The notes: generated by a model from the letters alone, not told the origin. A stretch of DNA of 64,000 nucleotides from Strongylocentrotus purpuratus (GCF_000002235.5 NW_022145597.1:25312423-25376422); one strand, 5' to 3'; shown: positions 36,688 to 50,675, counted from the stretch's first letter. Made by a program: numbers and translations.

Positions 36688-37077
36688 ACAACACGCACCC
36701 TCCCACACACATTGCATGCCAGGAGCAAATTAAAAGATGAGATATTGGCCTTTGCGCAGACAAGAGGCAGACATGCTCTCATATTCATCACAATTTATGG
36801 GTTTGTTGATTCTTTCAGAGTCTAGGCATGTTGATTGAACTTGAAGATAAGATATAAGTTATTTAGCCCAGGTACCTGTGAAAAAGAACATGAAAACAGA
36901 GAGTTTGGCAGAGGGCAATGTAGCTATGGAAAGCTCCTAAACCAAGGAGTTACCACAATTAAAACAGCTCTGTAAACTTGAAGAAAAAGATTGTATATCT
37001 GATTTAAGAATATAAGTTCCAAACAAGGGCATTTATTCTGTGTTATTACAGGCACCTGTAAAGTGGACAGGTCCCTG

Positions 37078-37455
<378 letters not shown>

Positions 37456-37733
37456 CAGTTTTTTACCCTGGTTGGCTTCATCAAAAATTAATACTGTTCT
37501 CCCGAGGGCCCTGCAATCATATTTAAAACATTCAACACCCTTCTGTCTCGAGAAAATGCAGTTAATTTTTCACTAGAGCTTTTAGTTTCCAGAACACGAT
37601 TGAACAATGTGATGCAATCACAAATATGTAGGCCTAAATCATTTATGGATATAGCATGGAAGTGGCATGGAATGTTCACAATCTGGATTTAATATATTGT
37701 ACACCTTGCATGTACTGTTTTAATTTCCATCAG

Positions 37734-37902
37734 AATGTTTTTCGCAAAGTTTAGCATCCGGCTCAGCGATGGAATCGTAATTGCATTATACATCGTATCA
37801 TATCCAACATGCGACAGTGCTAACTATTTGGCATGTTGTCACTCGAGGATCGAAATAGCTCATAGCTTTTCAAGATGGCGTTTGCACTTTGCGTCTTCTC
37901 TG
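37734..37902 (+). CDS. Possible first exon with signal-peptide start (low confidence)
   Basis: An ATG at 37875 sits in a strong Kozak context (CAAGATGG) and encodes MAFALCVFS, a hydrophobic start. A GGTAATTAA donor-like site follows at 37903, cutting after the first base of a codon (phase 1), as in many secreted-protein genes. The 5' limit is arbitrary. No downstream plus-strand exon was identified, and a match this short can be chance. Confidence 0.18.
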
Positions 37903-38165
37903 GTAATTAATATTCATTCGCCATTTAGGTTGGATTGAGTGTGTCGGTAACATGTCATGACTGAGTTTACACTGCATGCACCCGGCGTTTCGAAATACGT
38001 TTTGGAGCATTGCTATCATTTGGCATTATGCCCTAATATTTTATATCGTATGAATGAAAGGAAATGCTGTGTGTATCTTTTGGTTGAAAAATTCCTTTCC
38101 ACAAACTGTTGAATAAATATGAATCACTTTGAAGCTTAAACAAATTGTAATTAGGATTTTTGATA

Positions 38166-38215
38166 GGTTAGGGTTTTGGCCAAGGTTGGGGTTAGGAATA
38201 GTGTTACATGCTGGT
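38166..38215. repeat. Loose telomere-like patch
   Basis: GGTTAGGGTTTTGG and GGTTGGGGTTAGG resemble TTAGGG units but are not regular. Confidence 0.4.
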
Positions 38216-38330
38216 CCAAGGTTGAGGTTAATACAAATGTAGGTGTTTTGAATTGACCACAGAACAATTACTGTTGACTTACAGATATATGATATTTACA
38301 TTCTTTAATTACATTCTCAGCTAGTCAGCT

Positions 38331-38700
38331 TCAGAAGGTGAAGTTTTCACGTACAATGAAATGTTGAACCGTTGTGTCATATCTGTATGCAAGACACAAT
38401 CAGTTACAAAACAAACAGAGTGGGTGAATGTTCTGAAACACGATTCAGTACCAGTATTAACATGACTATAAATGTTCATTACATACTCATTCATCTTCCT
38501 GTACATTTACAGTGCACATCGAGGTGAAGTTTTCACGTACAAGTATATAATGAACAGTCATCATGTCAAATTAGTTTGACTAGATTGGACTGACATAGAA
38601 TGTAATATCAGAAAATAAATACTTGAGACCATCATTATGTCAAATTAGAATGCGAGACATGGTCAGAGATACAGAGAATGTGTTGTCGCTGTATGAATAT
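38331..38700 (+). repeat. ~187-bp degenerate tandem repeat
   Basis: AGGTGAAGTTTTCACGTACAA occurs at about 38335 and 38521 (written here without neighbouring bases). TGTCA.AT...ATGC.AGACA words follow in both units. Confidence 0.65.
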
Positions 38701-40547
38701 TTTAGACCCCTTGTCTCTCTGAAATATGGGGTAATATGTGTCCTGTCTCTTTTCGATTCATCTTCCATTAATTTCTGGTAGAAATGGTGTGGTTTTAAAA
38801 ATATTAATTACTAGAGAAGACCAGAACTTTCAGTTTTGTTTCTTTGCAGAATTCAATTTGCATTGCAGTTAACTGCCATTTTGTTCATATGCAGTATCTA
38901 CCAATGGAATTATCGATAAAAGTACTGCATGTATTTTTCGGAATTCGATATTGTGACAATTTTTGTGTAGACTTTGACCAACAACATTTATGCATCCAAT
39001 AACTTTAATCCAATGATGGCTCTATGCGAGAATTACTGATTCCATTGACAAGTCAACCATTAATTTCATGCTCTTTTTGAGATGATTAATGTTTTTTACA
39101 CGCTGTTTGTTATCCAAGGCCATAGATTGTCTGTGAGAGCGTTTTTTCGTCTCGTTGCTTTCATATGAAAGAATATCCCTTTTTATTAGTTAGGTTCACA
39201 TGTCTGTTGAGATTAAATTTAGTTTGTGGTTTTCAACTTAAAATTTATCTTGTAATTAAAGACCGTGCAGACGCACTCGTGTCAAAACTGATTTAGAGAC
39301 CATAAGGGATTTGAAGGTTAGCTCACCAACTACGAGGAGCTTTTATTAATCAATGACTTTCAAGTTTTTATGAAAATATTTGTTTACCAACAAAAAATAT
39401 TACATCACGTACAGAATACCACTGCAGTTTATAATATCTGTTTTTCTTCTTGATGCAAACTTGGGGAAAACCTTTCCCACACAATTAATCTCTGAAATAC
39501 CGGCATGTCGAGAATAGACAGGGCCCAAATACCGTGATGTCACGAACACACATCACATTGGCTTATTCGCTGGGGCCGTCAAGCTCGGTATAACCTTGCT
39601 TCGGCAAAACCCCCGCATCGGGGGAAAGAAAGCGGGATATTCTTCAAACGGGATCAATGGCTGTTGCAGATGACGTTGAGGGAAAAAATCAGGAGGCTAC
39701 CTGACTGACTGTAAATTGATGGTTATCCCAGGTTCGGCTTAGAGTGGGCTTTGTTGAGCAGAAAGTGCAAGTCAGTGCATGAAGCCCAACTGTGTGTGAG
39801 CATGGCCATCTAATGGAATACTGAGGCTTTAAGACCGTTGGTCATCGGTCAGATTCGTGGAGATTCCTTGTCTCGAAGGTCAGTGTCGTCTCCATAGGTA
39901 AACAGACAACGCTTAGTCCACAATCTCCTGTCATCTATATGTACATGTACAAACAGATAGATAGGCCTATTAACCCATTCAGACTTGATGAAAGTTACGG
40001 TATACAAAACTTGTCAGTTGTATAAATGAATGTCAGGCATAGAATCATTATATTTTAAAAGAGGTGTACATGTTAGACGATAACATTGTACCTTATACAG
40101 AAACATCATGTAAAACAAATCATCAGTTTTGAAGAGATTTGAAGAGGTGTATTAAACTCAACATTCAGCATGTTTCTACATGATTCCAAATACGGCTAAG
40201 TTCCAGACTTTTCAGGACTTTTCCAGGTACACTGTACGTGCTTCTGTAGAATTGCATCATAATCGAATGAGACCGCTAAAGGCTGACGGATAACTGTACC
40301 CATCTCCAGAGATAATTTTGTCAGGGATCGCTCCCTTCTCATTTCCGTAGAAACATATCTGTTTTAATAGCGTTATAGCGTTGGCGTTTAGGTCACTTGA
40401 CATTGCATTACTACGCGCAGCACCCACTTTCCACCCATCCAATAAACAGTCTGCTATTCAAAAATCTGTAAACTGCGTTTTTTAGAAACGCACTGTTCAA
40501 ATTCCACAAGCATATACTTTCTGGGTCTGTTATAGGTAGACAATTAC
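38701..40547. other. Non-coding stretch, possible intron of a minus-strand gene
   Basis: Mostly AT-rich. If the segment at 40548-40694 is an exon, this is its downstream intron. A minus-strand open stretch (40257-40442) has no convincing acceptor, so it is not called. Confidence 0.4.
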
Positions 40548-40694
40548 CTTTATTTTCCGGGTATTCTGTATGAACACGACCATTAAAATCAACCACGCTG
40601 TAATGCACCATCCACCTCTGAAGTTTCCCAATCCGCCCTTCAGCCCCTTCAAATGAGAAACGAAAGGTGATGTACCGAAAGAAACCGTTGGAAT
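40548..40694 (-). CDS. Candidate internal coding exon, unknown protein
   Basis: Read on the minus strand, a pyrimidine-rich acceptor (CATCTGTTCTTTAG) is followed by 147 nt of open frame and a donor-like AAAG/GTAATT. The exon starts and ends in phase 1, as extracellular modules often do. It is visibly less AT-rich than its surroundings. The peptide begins SNGFFRYITFRF and includes RWMVHYSVVDFNG; it has no cysteine. I do not recognise the family. No partner exon was found, so the gene extends beyond what I can read or is degenerate. The frame also stays open into the flanks (40411-40782), which weakens the exon edges. Confidence 0.4.
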
Positions 40695-41440
40695 CTAAAG
40701 AACAGATGCGGCAAAAGTGAAACCAGTTTTTCAATGAGCAGGCTATAATCGGAAGCGGAGATAAACCCCCAAAACAGGTCATAAGTATCGTGTGATCATG
40801 TAGTCTTTGTCATGGAAATGGTGATGGCAAGGAACATGAAATTGGAACAAGGTAGTTGTCTACTTATCCTAGATATAAATGTTCATACATCCTAAAGTCA
40901 TGTTGTCAATAACAACTAATAACAAGCACTGGTACTAAAGCTGTACATCTGGAGCATTTGTTTTTCCTCACCTATAAACCAAATGCATCGATCCCATCAA
41001 AGCAGCCAATTAATTTCAGTTTTCTTTGAAAACACTTAAGAAACCAGGAAACGGTATATTGCACATACAATTTTGATTATAACTTTTGACAAATGATTCA
41101 TATGATTATTGTCAGACACATTTGAGGATCCTGTTATGAGTACAAGGAAATTGCATGACAACCTGGCAGGTGTATGCCATTTTGAGTATATTTCCAGTAA
41201 CATGAATAATATAAGTTCAGAAAACTTGCCGCTAGCTAACAGCACCCCCCCCCCCCCTTCCCCACCCCATATTTCTGGCAGCCATCATTTCCTACCATTC
41301 TTTAATTCTTATCGAATCTGTAAATCTGTTTATACATGTATAGGCAGGGATCATTCAGCTGCAGTGGATATCATTCAATATACATGTACATTTCATTGTA
41401 TTGTTTGAGACTTTGATCATTAATATCTTGTAATATACAA
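40695..41440. other. Non-coding stretch
   Basis: Possible upstream intron of the minus-strand candidate exon. A C run lies at 41244-41257. No other element recognised. Confidence 0.4.
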
Positions 41441-42570
41441 GAACTCATCTCTTTTTGTACAATTGTACATGTACCTTTAATTTCTTTGAGTAAAATATCA
41501 AATTTTGAATTCAATTGAGTCACTTGAGATATTGAACTGAATGAGAAATTGGAGAATTTTATAATGAACGAAATCTCAATGGACATGAACTGAAAATGTC
41601 GTACAAATTGTATTTAAAATTTCTGTGACTGAAATATGTGTACCTTTAATGTCTGCTTGCAAAATATCATGTTTGAATTCAAGTGTGTCACTCGATATAT
41701 TGAAATGTGTGAGAATTGTGAATTTTTCATGAACTGAATGAATGTGAAATGAAAATGTAATGAAAATGTAATGAATGCTGTAGGCTCTAAATGAAAGAAT
41801 TATGTGTACCTTTAATTTCTTCATGTCAAATATCAAATTTTGAATTCAAGTGAGTCCCTTGATAGAGTGAGAAATGAAAGAATCATGTAAATCAATCTTG
41901 ATATATTTATCTTGAGTGAGAAATAAAAGGATTATTTAATGAATGAAATCGAAATGAGCAGAAAATTACATACATGTACATGTACAATATCATGAATATG
42001 GTAGCTTTATAAATTACATTATCAAGGGAGGGCAAACTTAAAGGTAAAGACCAGTATTGGAAACGCCCCAATTTCAAAAAATGAAATGAAAGCTCTTATT
42101 ACCAATCATGTGAAAGAATATGTTTTCACTAATACATGATAATAAAAATTTTGCCGGGAAACCGCCTACTAATTCATATATTTGGTAAATTTGTTTCTCT
42201 CATGGTCTGTGAGAGATATAGGGTAGTCCCATATACATCTTTCTGTGTATAGTGCTTGTAACTTTACGAAGAATGGGCCAAATTTCTTATCATTTTGATG
42301 ACTCCAGAACCTTGCAGATGCTAGATGCTAGATGATCAACCTTTTCTGATCGATTCCACAACGTTTCTTTCACAATGCAATCGCATGACCATAACTGGTC
42401 TTTACCTTTAAAGACAGTATTCAAGGGTGAATTGAGATGAGGTTTGTGAAGAATTTCTTATATGTACATGTACCTTTAATTTCTTCCTGTAAAATATCCA
42501 ATTTTTAATTCAAGTGAGTCACTTGATATATTAAACTGTGTGAGAAATGAAAGAATTATGCAAATCAGTC
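41440..42570 (+). repeat. ~170-bp tandem array interrupted by a MITE
   Basis: TGTACCTTTAATTTCTT and TTGAATTCAAGTGAGTCACT anchors recur at about 41465, 41638, 41805 and, after the inserted 374-bp element, 42465. Each unit ends in GTGAGAAATGAAAGAATTAT-type sequence. The fourth copy beyond the insertion shows the array came first. Confidence 0.8.
42038..42411. mobile_element. 374-bp TTAA-flanked MITE (AGGTAAAGACCAGT family)
   Basis: TTAAAGGTAAAGACCAGT at the left mirrors ACTGGTCTTTACCTTTAA at the right, TTAA on both sides. It is inverted relative to the copy at 54808-55181 and has exactly the same length, with few differences, suggesting recent activity. No coding capacity. It lies inside a tandem array. 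Confidence 0.92.
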
Positions 42571-42774
42571 TCGTTCAACTAGACCCTGCTGCCTCGTTCT
42601 ATTTGTTCCCTTTCACGATGGAAGCAGTACTACACTCAGTATGGCTGATCATTAAGCATTCATTTGTATCTTCGCTTTGTAATTGATCTTTTCTACTTGA
42701 GGTCGCATTCATATTGCGCTGTATGTAACCTTGAGGCGTACGGTGGAAGTCCAGAGTAATATTTATTCTTTTCA

Positions 42775-43340
42775 TATTTCTTTCTTCTTGTGTCTTTTCT
42801 TTCTCGCTCTGATTCCTTGCTTTATTTCGTCTTTTTTTCCTGTCTTTTTCTGTCGGTGTGTAAATGGGATCTGCTCTTCTCTTCTCTGCCTGTCTCTGCC
42901 TCTTATGCTCAATAAATCTCTCTCACTCCCCCTTCCCTCTCTCTCTCTCCCTCCCTCTCCCTCTTTAGCTCGGTCTTTCTCTCTCGCTCTCTCTTCCTCT
43001 TCTTTTCCTTAATGTAATCTTATTCCTTACATGTACACTGTATGTGTCTGTCCGTATCTTTCTCTTGATCTCTCGCTTCTCTACATTCATTTATTTCATT
43101 CTCCTCTCTCTACCATTGTATTTTGTTTGAATCTATATCTATGGCTATATCTCACAATCTTTTGAATGACAGTATTATAGTATTATTGGTCTTCTAATTT
43201 CATGTTCCCCCCCCCCCACCTACTTTCAAGTGCATTTCTCTTGATCGCTTGCTCTCACTCTTCATCTCTCTCTATCTTGCGTGCTCCCTTTCTACATCAC
43301 TCTAGCTCTGTCTTGTCCCCGTCTCCCCCTCTCTCCCTCC

Positions 43341-43387
<47 letters not shown>
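42775..43387. repeat. CT-rich tract ending in (CT)n
   Basis: Pyrimidine-rich low complexity throughout, with C runs at about 43207-43217 and a pure CT run at 43347-43385. Frames of serine, leucine and proline across it are artefacts. Confidence 0.85.
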
Positions 43388-43388
<1 letters not shown>

Positions 43389-45246
43389 ACGTCTGATCGC
43401 TCTTTGTTAGGCAACCTTGCACCAATATATCGCACTCGGGGTAGCTGTGAATTCTTCAAGCTAAAATGACCACGCACAAATAGAATCAGCAGTCCATCAA
43501 ATATCAAAATGAGGAGCAAGCGAGGCAGAAGTAATTTTTAGTCTAAGCTCCAATATGGGCAAGCACGATTTGTCAAATATCCCTCCGATGGAGACTCTAG
43601 TCGTCACCAAACGACAATTTGGTGTCCACGCCACGTCCAATGTGTTTTATTTCTATAAATTTATTTTTTCTGTAAATATATTATGAGAGAGTGCTGTGGT
43701 TATTTTTCTTATAAATGTCAGTGCTTCTAAATGAGGCAGAAGTAATTGAAAAGGATATGAATTAGAAATGAAAATATTGCACGCAGCTATCCTGGCAGTT
43801 TTTTCACACGTAGATTTGAATAGCTCACAGTACTCCAAAATTATTTTTGAAAGTTCTTTTGCTGCACGAATTAAAGATTCAAGCAAGACATACCGGTATT
43901 GGGCTCTAATGGTATATCAGGGAAAAACATTTTATACCGCAAAGGGCTATTTACCACATTGTAAATAAAATATTTTATCATGGCTGCTCTATTTGAATAT
44001 TGAACAGGTGAGATTTCCCCTAATATTTTTTATTTTTCAAATTTGTTGAGCATTTTTTTTCTTTCCATAACTACATGCAAAGCACTCTTCACTTTCCTCT
44101 AGCAACCCCGCCCTCTATTATCAACTCTTACCGAGATGCAGGGGGGGGGGGGGGGGGGTAAAATTACATTTTTTAAATGTGGACAAGTCCAAGGTATGTG
44201 GTCATTCGGTGTGCCACAGTTCGTTGCCATGTACAGTATTGTGGAGTTCTGAACATGCATGTTCACATCATTTAGTTTCTTTTTACGGCGTTGTTTTCTA
44301 GTCTGTACACTCCTTTCGCTTTACAACGATTCTTTATACAAATTTTGTGTAGATCTACTATAGCCTGAAGAGGCTTTAAGCCCCTAATGTATGGGACAAT
44401 TAGCTTGGACTCCCCATTTATTGTGAAGAAGAATTAAGTGGAACCATGGCATTATACAGGTAGGTGTTCAGGTTGGCCCACATAGTGAATAGAGTTCAAT
44501 AGACTTTTCAAAGTGGGATGGGCTGATTTTTCAAAATCCATACCTGTGCATTGTACATGAACATGTACCTAGAGTGATATGATAACTATGCGCTGTGTTG
44601 TTTGTTTTTCTTAACATGATTATCACTTCCAGGCATGTGGATATTAATTCATTGAGGGCAGGCGTCCGTAAAATCAATATTTGTACCGGTAGACGGGATT
44701 ACATGATTCTGGAAGTATTTCTTATTCAATAAATGATTCGTCTGTCACTCACTGTATCCCGGGGGGTACTTATCGCGATGTATTCTCATAATGTGTTAGA
44801 TAACCTCCAGAAAAAATAGCAGGATTATCATTTTTGTCTGAATTAATGAGGAGAAGGGAAATAAAAGGAAATTGTTGACACCCGGGGGAAATTCCCAACG
44901 TTGCTTCATTTGATAATGTCAACATCGCCCATCTTCCTCATATTTTCATTTCTCTCTCTCTCCGCAATTATTTCATCAACTTTACTCGCTCTGTTCCCCA
45001 AAGTTAATTTCGCAGCGAATCTCCCCCTGTCAGCATGATGTAATTCGGTAAGCGCGCTAAACCAGCGTCGCCGTGGACGATCATCGGTGTTTATGGATCA
45101 ATATTTGAGATGTGATAATGTGAAGGGATGTGAAATTAATTACTCCTTATCTCCTGCAAGGGATGCGATTGGATTGCAAAAGGTCAGCCCCGAAAGCCTT
45201 CAACAACAAACTTACTTTTCTTTCCCTTTATTGCTTAGAACTCTTT
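43388..45246. other. Non-coding stretch with a G run
   Basis: A poly-G run lies at 44141-44158. At 44286-44395, GTTGTTTTCTAGTCTGTAC and GATTCTTTATACAA match a dispersed repeat at 52255-52370. No gene supported. Confidence 0.5.
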
Positions 45247-45290
45247 CTATCTCTCTCTCTCTCTCTCCCTCCCTCCCTCTCTTTTGATCT
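45247..45290. repeat. (CT)n / (CCCT)n tract
   Basis: CTCTCT followed by CCCTCCCTCCCTCTC. Confidence 0.85.
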
Positions 45291-48172
45291 CTTTCTCATT
45301 TTATCTCTTTTCTCAATCCCATTCTGGGTCTCAACCGACTTGTCGTCAATCGTGGAACCATTTTCTACGAATGATCCCTAACAGTGCCCTTCTGTTTCGA
45401 AATCGTTATGTCATAATTTTGTGAATCATTAATTACACATTTTATAAACCTGCAATGAACAGTAAACATTAACTCTTTAGCACTCTACTTGTACATATAT
45501 GTATCATATATCATGTTATTTAGAAGTTAACTGCCTTATCCCTCCCTATTCACTATTGCAATGCTTCTATGCTAGTGGGATCGAGGCTGGGAGCTAAGGT
45601 AATGTCACATTGTCAGGAGTGATTATATTTCTATTATTAAAATGTGGGTGGGATTATTCTTTCTTTCGTTTCCATTCTGTAGTCGGGATCAATTTTCTTT
45701 TCGTCATTCAAAACCAATGAGTTAGTATCCAGTCAATGTTGAACCCCCGAGGGCGTTTTCTTCAGCGGCTATCACTTTCCGTATCCAGAGCATGAATGAG
45801 GGAACTATAATACTTCAAGATCTGTCAGAAATTTGAGACTGCGTAATCCGCGCATGTTGCGGAGACGATGGTTTCCAATTTCACCTCTTTTCCTTCATCG
45901 TCCGTGAAAAGGTTGTTTGGTTTTCTATGATCCAGAGATTATTTACCATTCAGGTTTTTGTGTTGAAGGTACCTGCAAAGCTAAATAGTTCATGATAGTA
46001 AAATATTAAAATAGCATTTTCTCTTTTTCTTCTTTCTGATGAGCCTCGGCAATCAACCAGCTGATTGTTCTGTCCCTTTAAAATTTCATTTCATCTCATT
46101 TTTAGGGAAACTAACACTTATATTGTGGAATGAAGTTTGAATCCTTGTATAGGTTGTGGTATATTGACCCATTTTAAAGACCAGATAAATTCCCCACCCC
46201 CAAAAAAAAATGAAAAAGAAGAAGGAAAATGCTGCCAAAACTCATTTATCCTGAAAATCACAAACACAGATATGCATCCATTATTTTGACAGTATGGAAA
46301 TGGACAACTGAAGATAAAAATTTACAGACAACTTTCCTAATTATCTTTATTCATTGCCTTGTAGACCTAATGGAGAAGTTGCATGAATTGGTGTTAACAC
46401 ATTGGAGTAGTATATTTCAACAAAATATTTTGTATATACCAGCATAATGTCTATGAAATCTTGTAATTCTTATGAAATCTCACTAATAATCTTGAACCTT
46501 CCAAAACATATTGCACCTATTTATGGGACTATGCCAAAGAAAAAAATTAAGGTACACATTTTGATACAAATGAAAAAGGATTCCCCAAAAAATATTGGTT
46601 TGATATTTTGGTACTACATGTACTGTGAATATAAGTCTAAATCAACTTGCATTTTTGTCTTATATCTCAATGTACATTAGAAACAGATGCCACACATTGT
46701 TTTATTGATGCTGTTCCCAACTGCCTACATACAAATAGACGTTTCTTTGTTTTCTGTTATCTTCTTTTCCCTGGAAATGATGAGTAATTTTCTCTGTGGT
46801 CGTCTGAAGTCCCTGCAGGAGTTACATCTGTTGCATAACGTTACGTAATACCCTTCAAAAGTGGATTTCTGCAGGTTTTTAACTCTTCACAAACATGCAG
46901 TAATTAGGGAAATTGGCCAGACGTGCAGTTTAACCTTGCCAGAAGCAAGTAGAGAGAGAGAGAGAGAGGACAAACTGCTATTGGCCCTTGGAATATGCCA
47001 AATGTGAAACATTTTAGGATATATAAAGCACCAGCGTGATTCATTAGTAGATTTTTAGGAGCGGTTTTGATGTTGAGTTCATTCGGAGGAAGACGATCAA
47101 TTGTTGGAAGTGCACATGTATGGTTTATCCATTGGAGGGCTATATTGTGTGTTTTTCAATGGTAAGTAATGCATGTGAGTTGTGCACAATTCGTGCAAAT
47201 GTATGGGTCAAATGTAGTATTTAGTAAGTTATAAATGCATTACCTAATACCAAGTTTTACAATTGTTTAAGTATGTGAAAAATTGAGAATGTGATGTATT
47301 GAAGCTTACTTCTGAAAGCATTCAGCAAAGGCCCTTAATTCAACCAGACCACCTTTCATTCTTGAGTTACAAAAAAAAAAAAAAAAAAAGAGTAAAATTT
47401 ACAAGGGCTATGAATAATTCAGTAGTATACTGTATATCGAATGCTATTACTCAATTTCATTGGCTGTAATTTAAATTTTCCAAAGTTATTCTCCACTGGG
47501 ATTGAGACAGAGTAATCACTGTAGGAGAGTGTATCGTTCTGCACATTTTTTTTTCTTCTCTTTTTTTTTCTTGTCTTATACTGATATGCTCCTCAGGAGT
47601 ACATGTAACAAAACTGAAATACAAAGTTGTTTAATTTTTATGAAATCAACTTGTGTTAGTGCCCTCGTATTTGAGAGAGATGGAGAGACAGAGAACATTG
47701 TGTGTATGGATTGAGTTGGGGTTGTTCATAGAATATTTGTTATAGATTTAAATGCATTGTATTAAATATTTTTAAAACCAATCAAATATTTTAATGACTT
47801 TTTTCTATTACAACGATAGAACTTCTCCCTCATAGGGGTGGAGCACATCATGAATACTAAAGCACATCATCCTCCTACTACTAGATCATGACACTGTTAG
47901 GGTCCCTGTAAATTCAATATGTTCCAACTCGTATTCCTACCCATGGGACTACACTATAGACTGGGATGGAATGGTATATGACTTGGAAATCATTTAGGAA
48001 GCTGTGAGTCAGAATTGGAGGGGAGTGTATTACTAGCAGAGGTGTGAAAACCCCGCATCTGCGAAGTGTATCCCTCAGAAAATATGTTGCTAGGCAACTG
48101 ATGATGCATTCATGTGGAAGCGAAACCAGTGGTGCTCGTAATTGTCAGGAGTTCATATTCTTCTCATGCTCG

Positions 48173-48176
<4 letters not shown>
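45291..48176. other. Non-coding stretch
   Basis: Contains a short (GA)n at 46949-46966 and an A run at 47368-47386. Two adjacent plus-strand frames (46229-46447, 46447-46680) are AT-rich and lack splice or homology support. Confidence 0.45.
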
Positions 48177-48221
<45 letters not shown>

Positions 48222-48233
48222 TCTCTCTCCTTC
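48177..48233. repeat. (CT)n microsatellite
   Basis: Over 40 bp of pure CT, then CCTTCTCTC variants. Confidence 0.95.
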
Positions 48234-48819
48234 TCTGTTTTTAATTGTATCAAGCTTCTTATTGTCAGAATGATAAAAGGTAATTTGAGAGGGTTTAGAG
48301 CAAAGGTCCACGTACATGTACATGCATACAAAGCAGGAAATTTGTTTCAAATATGTAAGGAATTGCTTTTAGTTGAGTAGTATTACACTGGTATGTACAT
48401 GTATGTACAGCGTACATGTATGTTATTTCTAGAAGAATTGTGCAGATTGATTATGATAATGATGATGATTGATTATAATGATGATGTTGATGTGAATAAC
48501 GATGGTGAAGATGCCGACGAATCTTGACAATGATGATGATGTACATGTATAATAACATTATGATGATAATGTTAAAATTATGGTTATTATTATTATTATT
48601 TTTTTACACAAAAGCAAAGGCTCCTCAAATTACGACAGTCTTTACGGTCATTTCAAAGTATTGCTCTCATCATCGTCGACATCAACACTGGTCAAAACAA
48701 TTCTCACTTACCTAATTTACATTTGGTTACTATCACTAACAATACAGAACTAGTAAGATAATATTACCCATCCTGTAGGCTACATAGAAAGAGTGAGAGA
48801 AAGAGAGAGAGATGTAGCA

Positions 48820-48850
<31 letters not shown>

Positions 48851-50219
48851 GAGAGAGAGATGGAGAGAGATCCTTTATAAACTTGATAGTGACATCCGCC
48901 CACGAGTTAAAAATAGAACAGTTGTTTATGTTTCCTGGTTGTCAGTCATAAGTTGTTGTGCCTTGTTTCTTCTTGCTTGGAGAGGAAAGCCCTTTTGTAA
49001 ACATCCAGGTGAGTCCTGAGCTCCATGAACTGTGTACCTGCGAAGTCCACCTTTAACCCCTAAAATCCCAATTATAGGATGGAGGTGACGTGTTCACAAT
49101 TATAGTTAGTATTGGTTGTAAGTGATGTTGTATGAGCCTACTTGAATGACTCACTTAATTTCTATTAAAATTTGGTTTCATTAATACCAAAAATCAATAT
49201 TCTCATTAACTGGTAGTTTGTAATTATGGTGACTATACACTGTATATACATGTAGTCTGCAAGCACGTACAGTACTCCATTTTGATGCTTGAATACAATT
49301 ACATAATGCCTTGAGCCAAGCCTAACTTTGACAGTCTCTTTCAGTTCTGCTCAGTTGTAGCTAAAATAAATGCAGAGTGTACATAGTCTTACACTTTAAG
49401 ACCCTCTGTAACACATTTCTAAACCAACAAAGGGTTGCATCAAACTACTGTATCTATCTGTACCTGCCTCGGCTGGCTGACCGTGCCCTTTAAAAGCCAG
49501 CTTGTCGCAAATGATGCCCAAAATTGAATCAATATGCTCGCGTGTTTATTTTGGCCATGGAGGAGGAAAAGAGATGATCATCATGATGATGATGATGAAG
49601 AAGAGTGGAATAAATGTATGATGGCCTTGGAGGTCTAACCAAATATTTCCCGCCCAGTGTGTTTCATCTCGCATCGCTACCCTTGGCTGCGTTCACCCCT
49701 CCTGTGGGTTTAGATTAACTCTGGGTGACTCCGGCTTAATATCGGATGGAGGTGGTTGCTAGGCGCGTGTGAACATACTATAGATTGTTATTTGATACAG
49801 TGAATTTTAGTTCCTGCTTCTTGTTTCATATTTCTCGTTTGGTTTGACTATATACATGTATGTACAGCCACCCAATGTTCAGCAGTGGTGAGTCAGGAAA
49901 TTCTGTTTCACTTCTATGTACAAGTATGCACATGATAATAGTTGTGGAATAATAATTAAAAAGGAAGTCCTTGAAAACTATTAAGAGCTCTGGTTAAAAA
50001 AAAAAAAATGAAAACCATACATATAGACTCATGACAAAATAATTTTCCTTTTACAAAATATTTGATACAGTTTATGACATGTGAACAAATGAGTAATTTT
50101 TACAGTGAATTGACAATTATGGTATTCAGAATATGTAGTACCCCTCCCCTATAAAAAAAAAGAAGAAGTATGGTACGCTAATTGCATATCGCTACAAACA
50201 TAGATGCCAAGGATAATGC
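48234..50219. other. Non-coding stretch with several microsatellites
   Basis: GAT/GATGAT repeats at 48455-48545, TTA at 48586-48600, GA at 48795-48865, GAT at 49578-49602 and A runs near 49998. TACATG words occur near 48392-48420. No gene supported. Confidence 0.5.
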
Positions 50220-50650
50220 TCGGATATGACTATGTCACTGTGTTCAATGTCTTAACCACATAATGTAGTTACACAAAATAATGTAATTCTTTTGGTTTGA
50301 ATGTGGACATGCCTGAGAAGCACGCTCTCTCAAGGGTTTTCAACTTGTATCATGTTCAGATAGGACTATTTTACGTCCAATGTCTCCAAAAAAATAATGT
50401 GGTTTGGGAGGTGCGAAACGTAAACTTTGACACAACTGTTATTCTATGACACAAATGTGGACATGCCATGGGAAGCACGTACTCTCAAGGGCTTTCCAAC
50501 TTGTATTATGTTCAATGTCTCTAAAAAATTGATGTGGTTTGGGAGGTGGGAAACGTAAACTTTAACGCAACTGTTATTCCATGACTCAAGTGTGGACATA
50601 CCCAAGAAGCACGTTTCCCTGTCTCAAGGGTCTTCGTCTTGGATCTTGAC
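50220..50650 (+). repeat. ~150-bp tandem repeat, about 2.7 copies
   Basis: ATGTGGACATGCC starts at 50301 and 50455 and recurs as GTGTGGACATACC at 50589. ATGTGGTTTGGGAGGTG and GAAACGTAAACTTT lie inside two units. A partial unit precedes at 50220. Confidence 0.85.
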
Positions 50651-50675
50651 CCCCCATCAGAATTAGCAGACATGA

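Noticed and set aside
39655..39690. GCAGATGAC, which could encode an ADD motif like reverse transcriptase
   Set aside because: No flanking reverse transcriptase motifs in any frame.
40257..40442. Minus-strand open stretch next to the candidate exon
   Set aside because: In another frame than the exon, begins only at a non-ATG codon and has no convincing acceptor.
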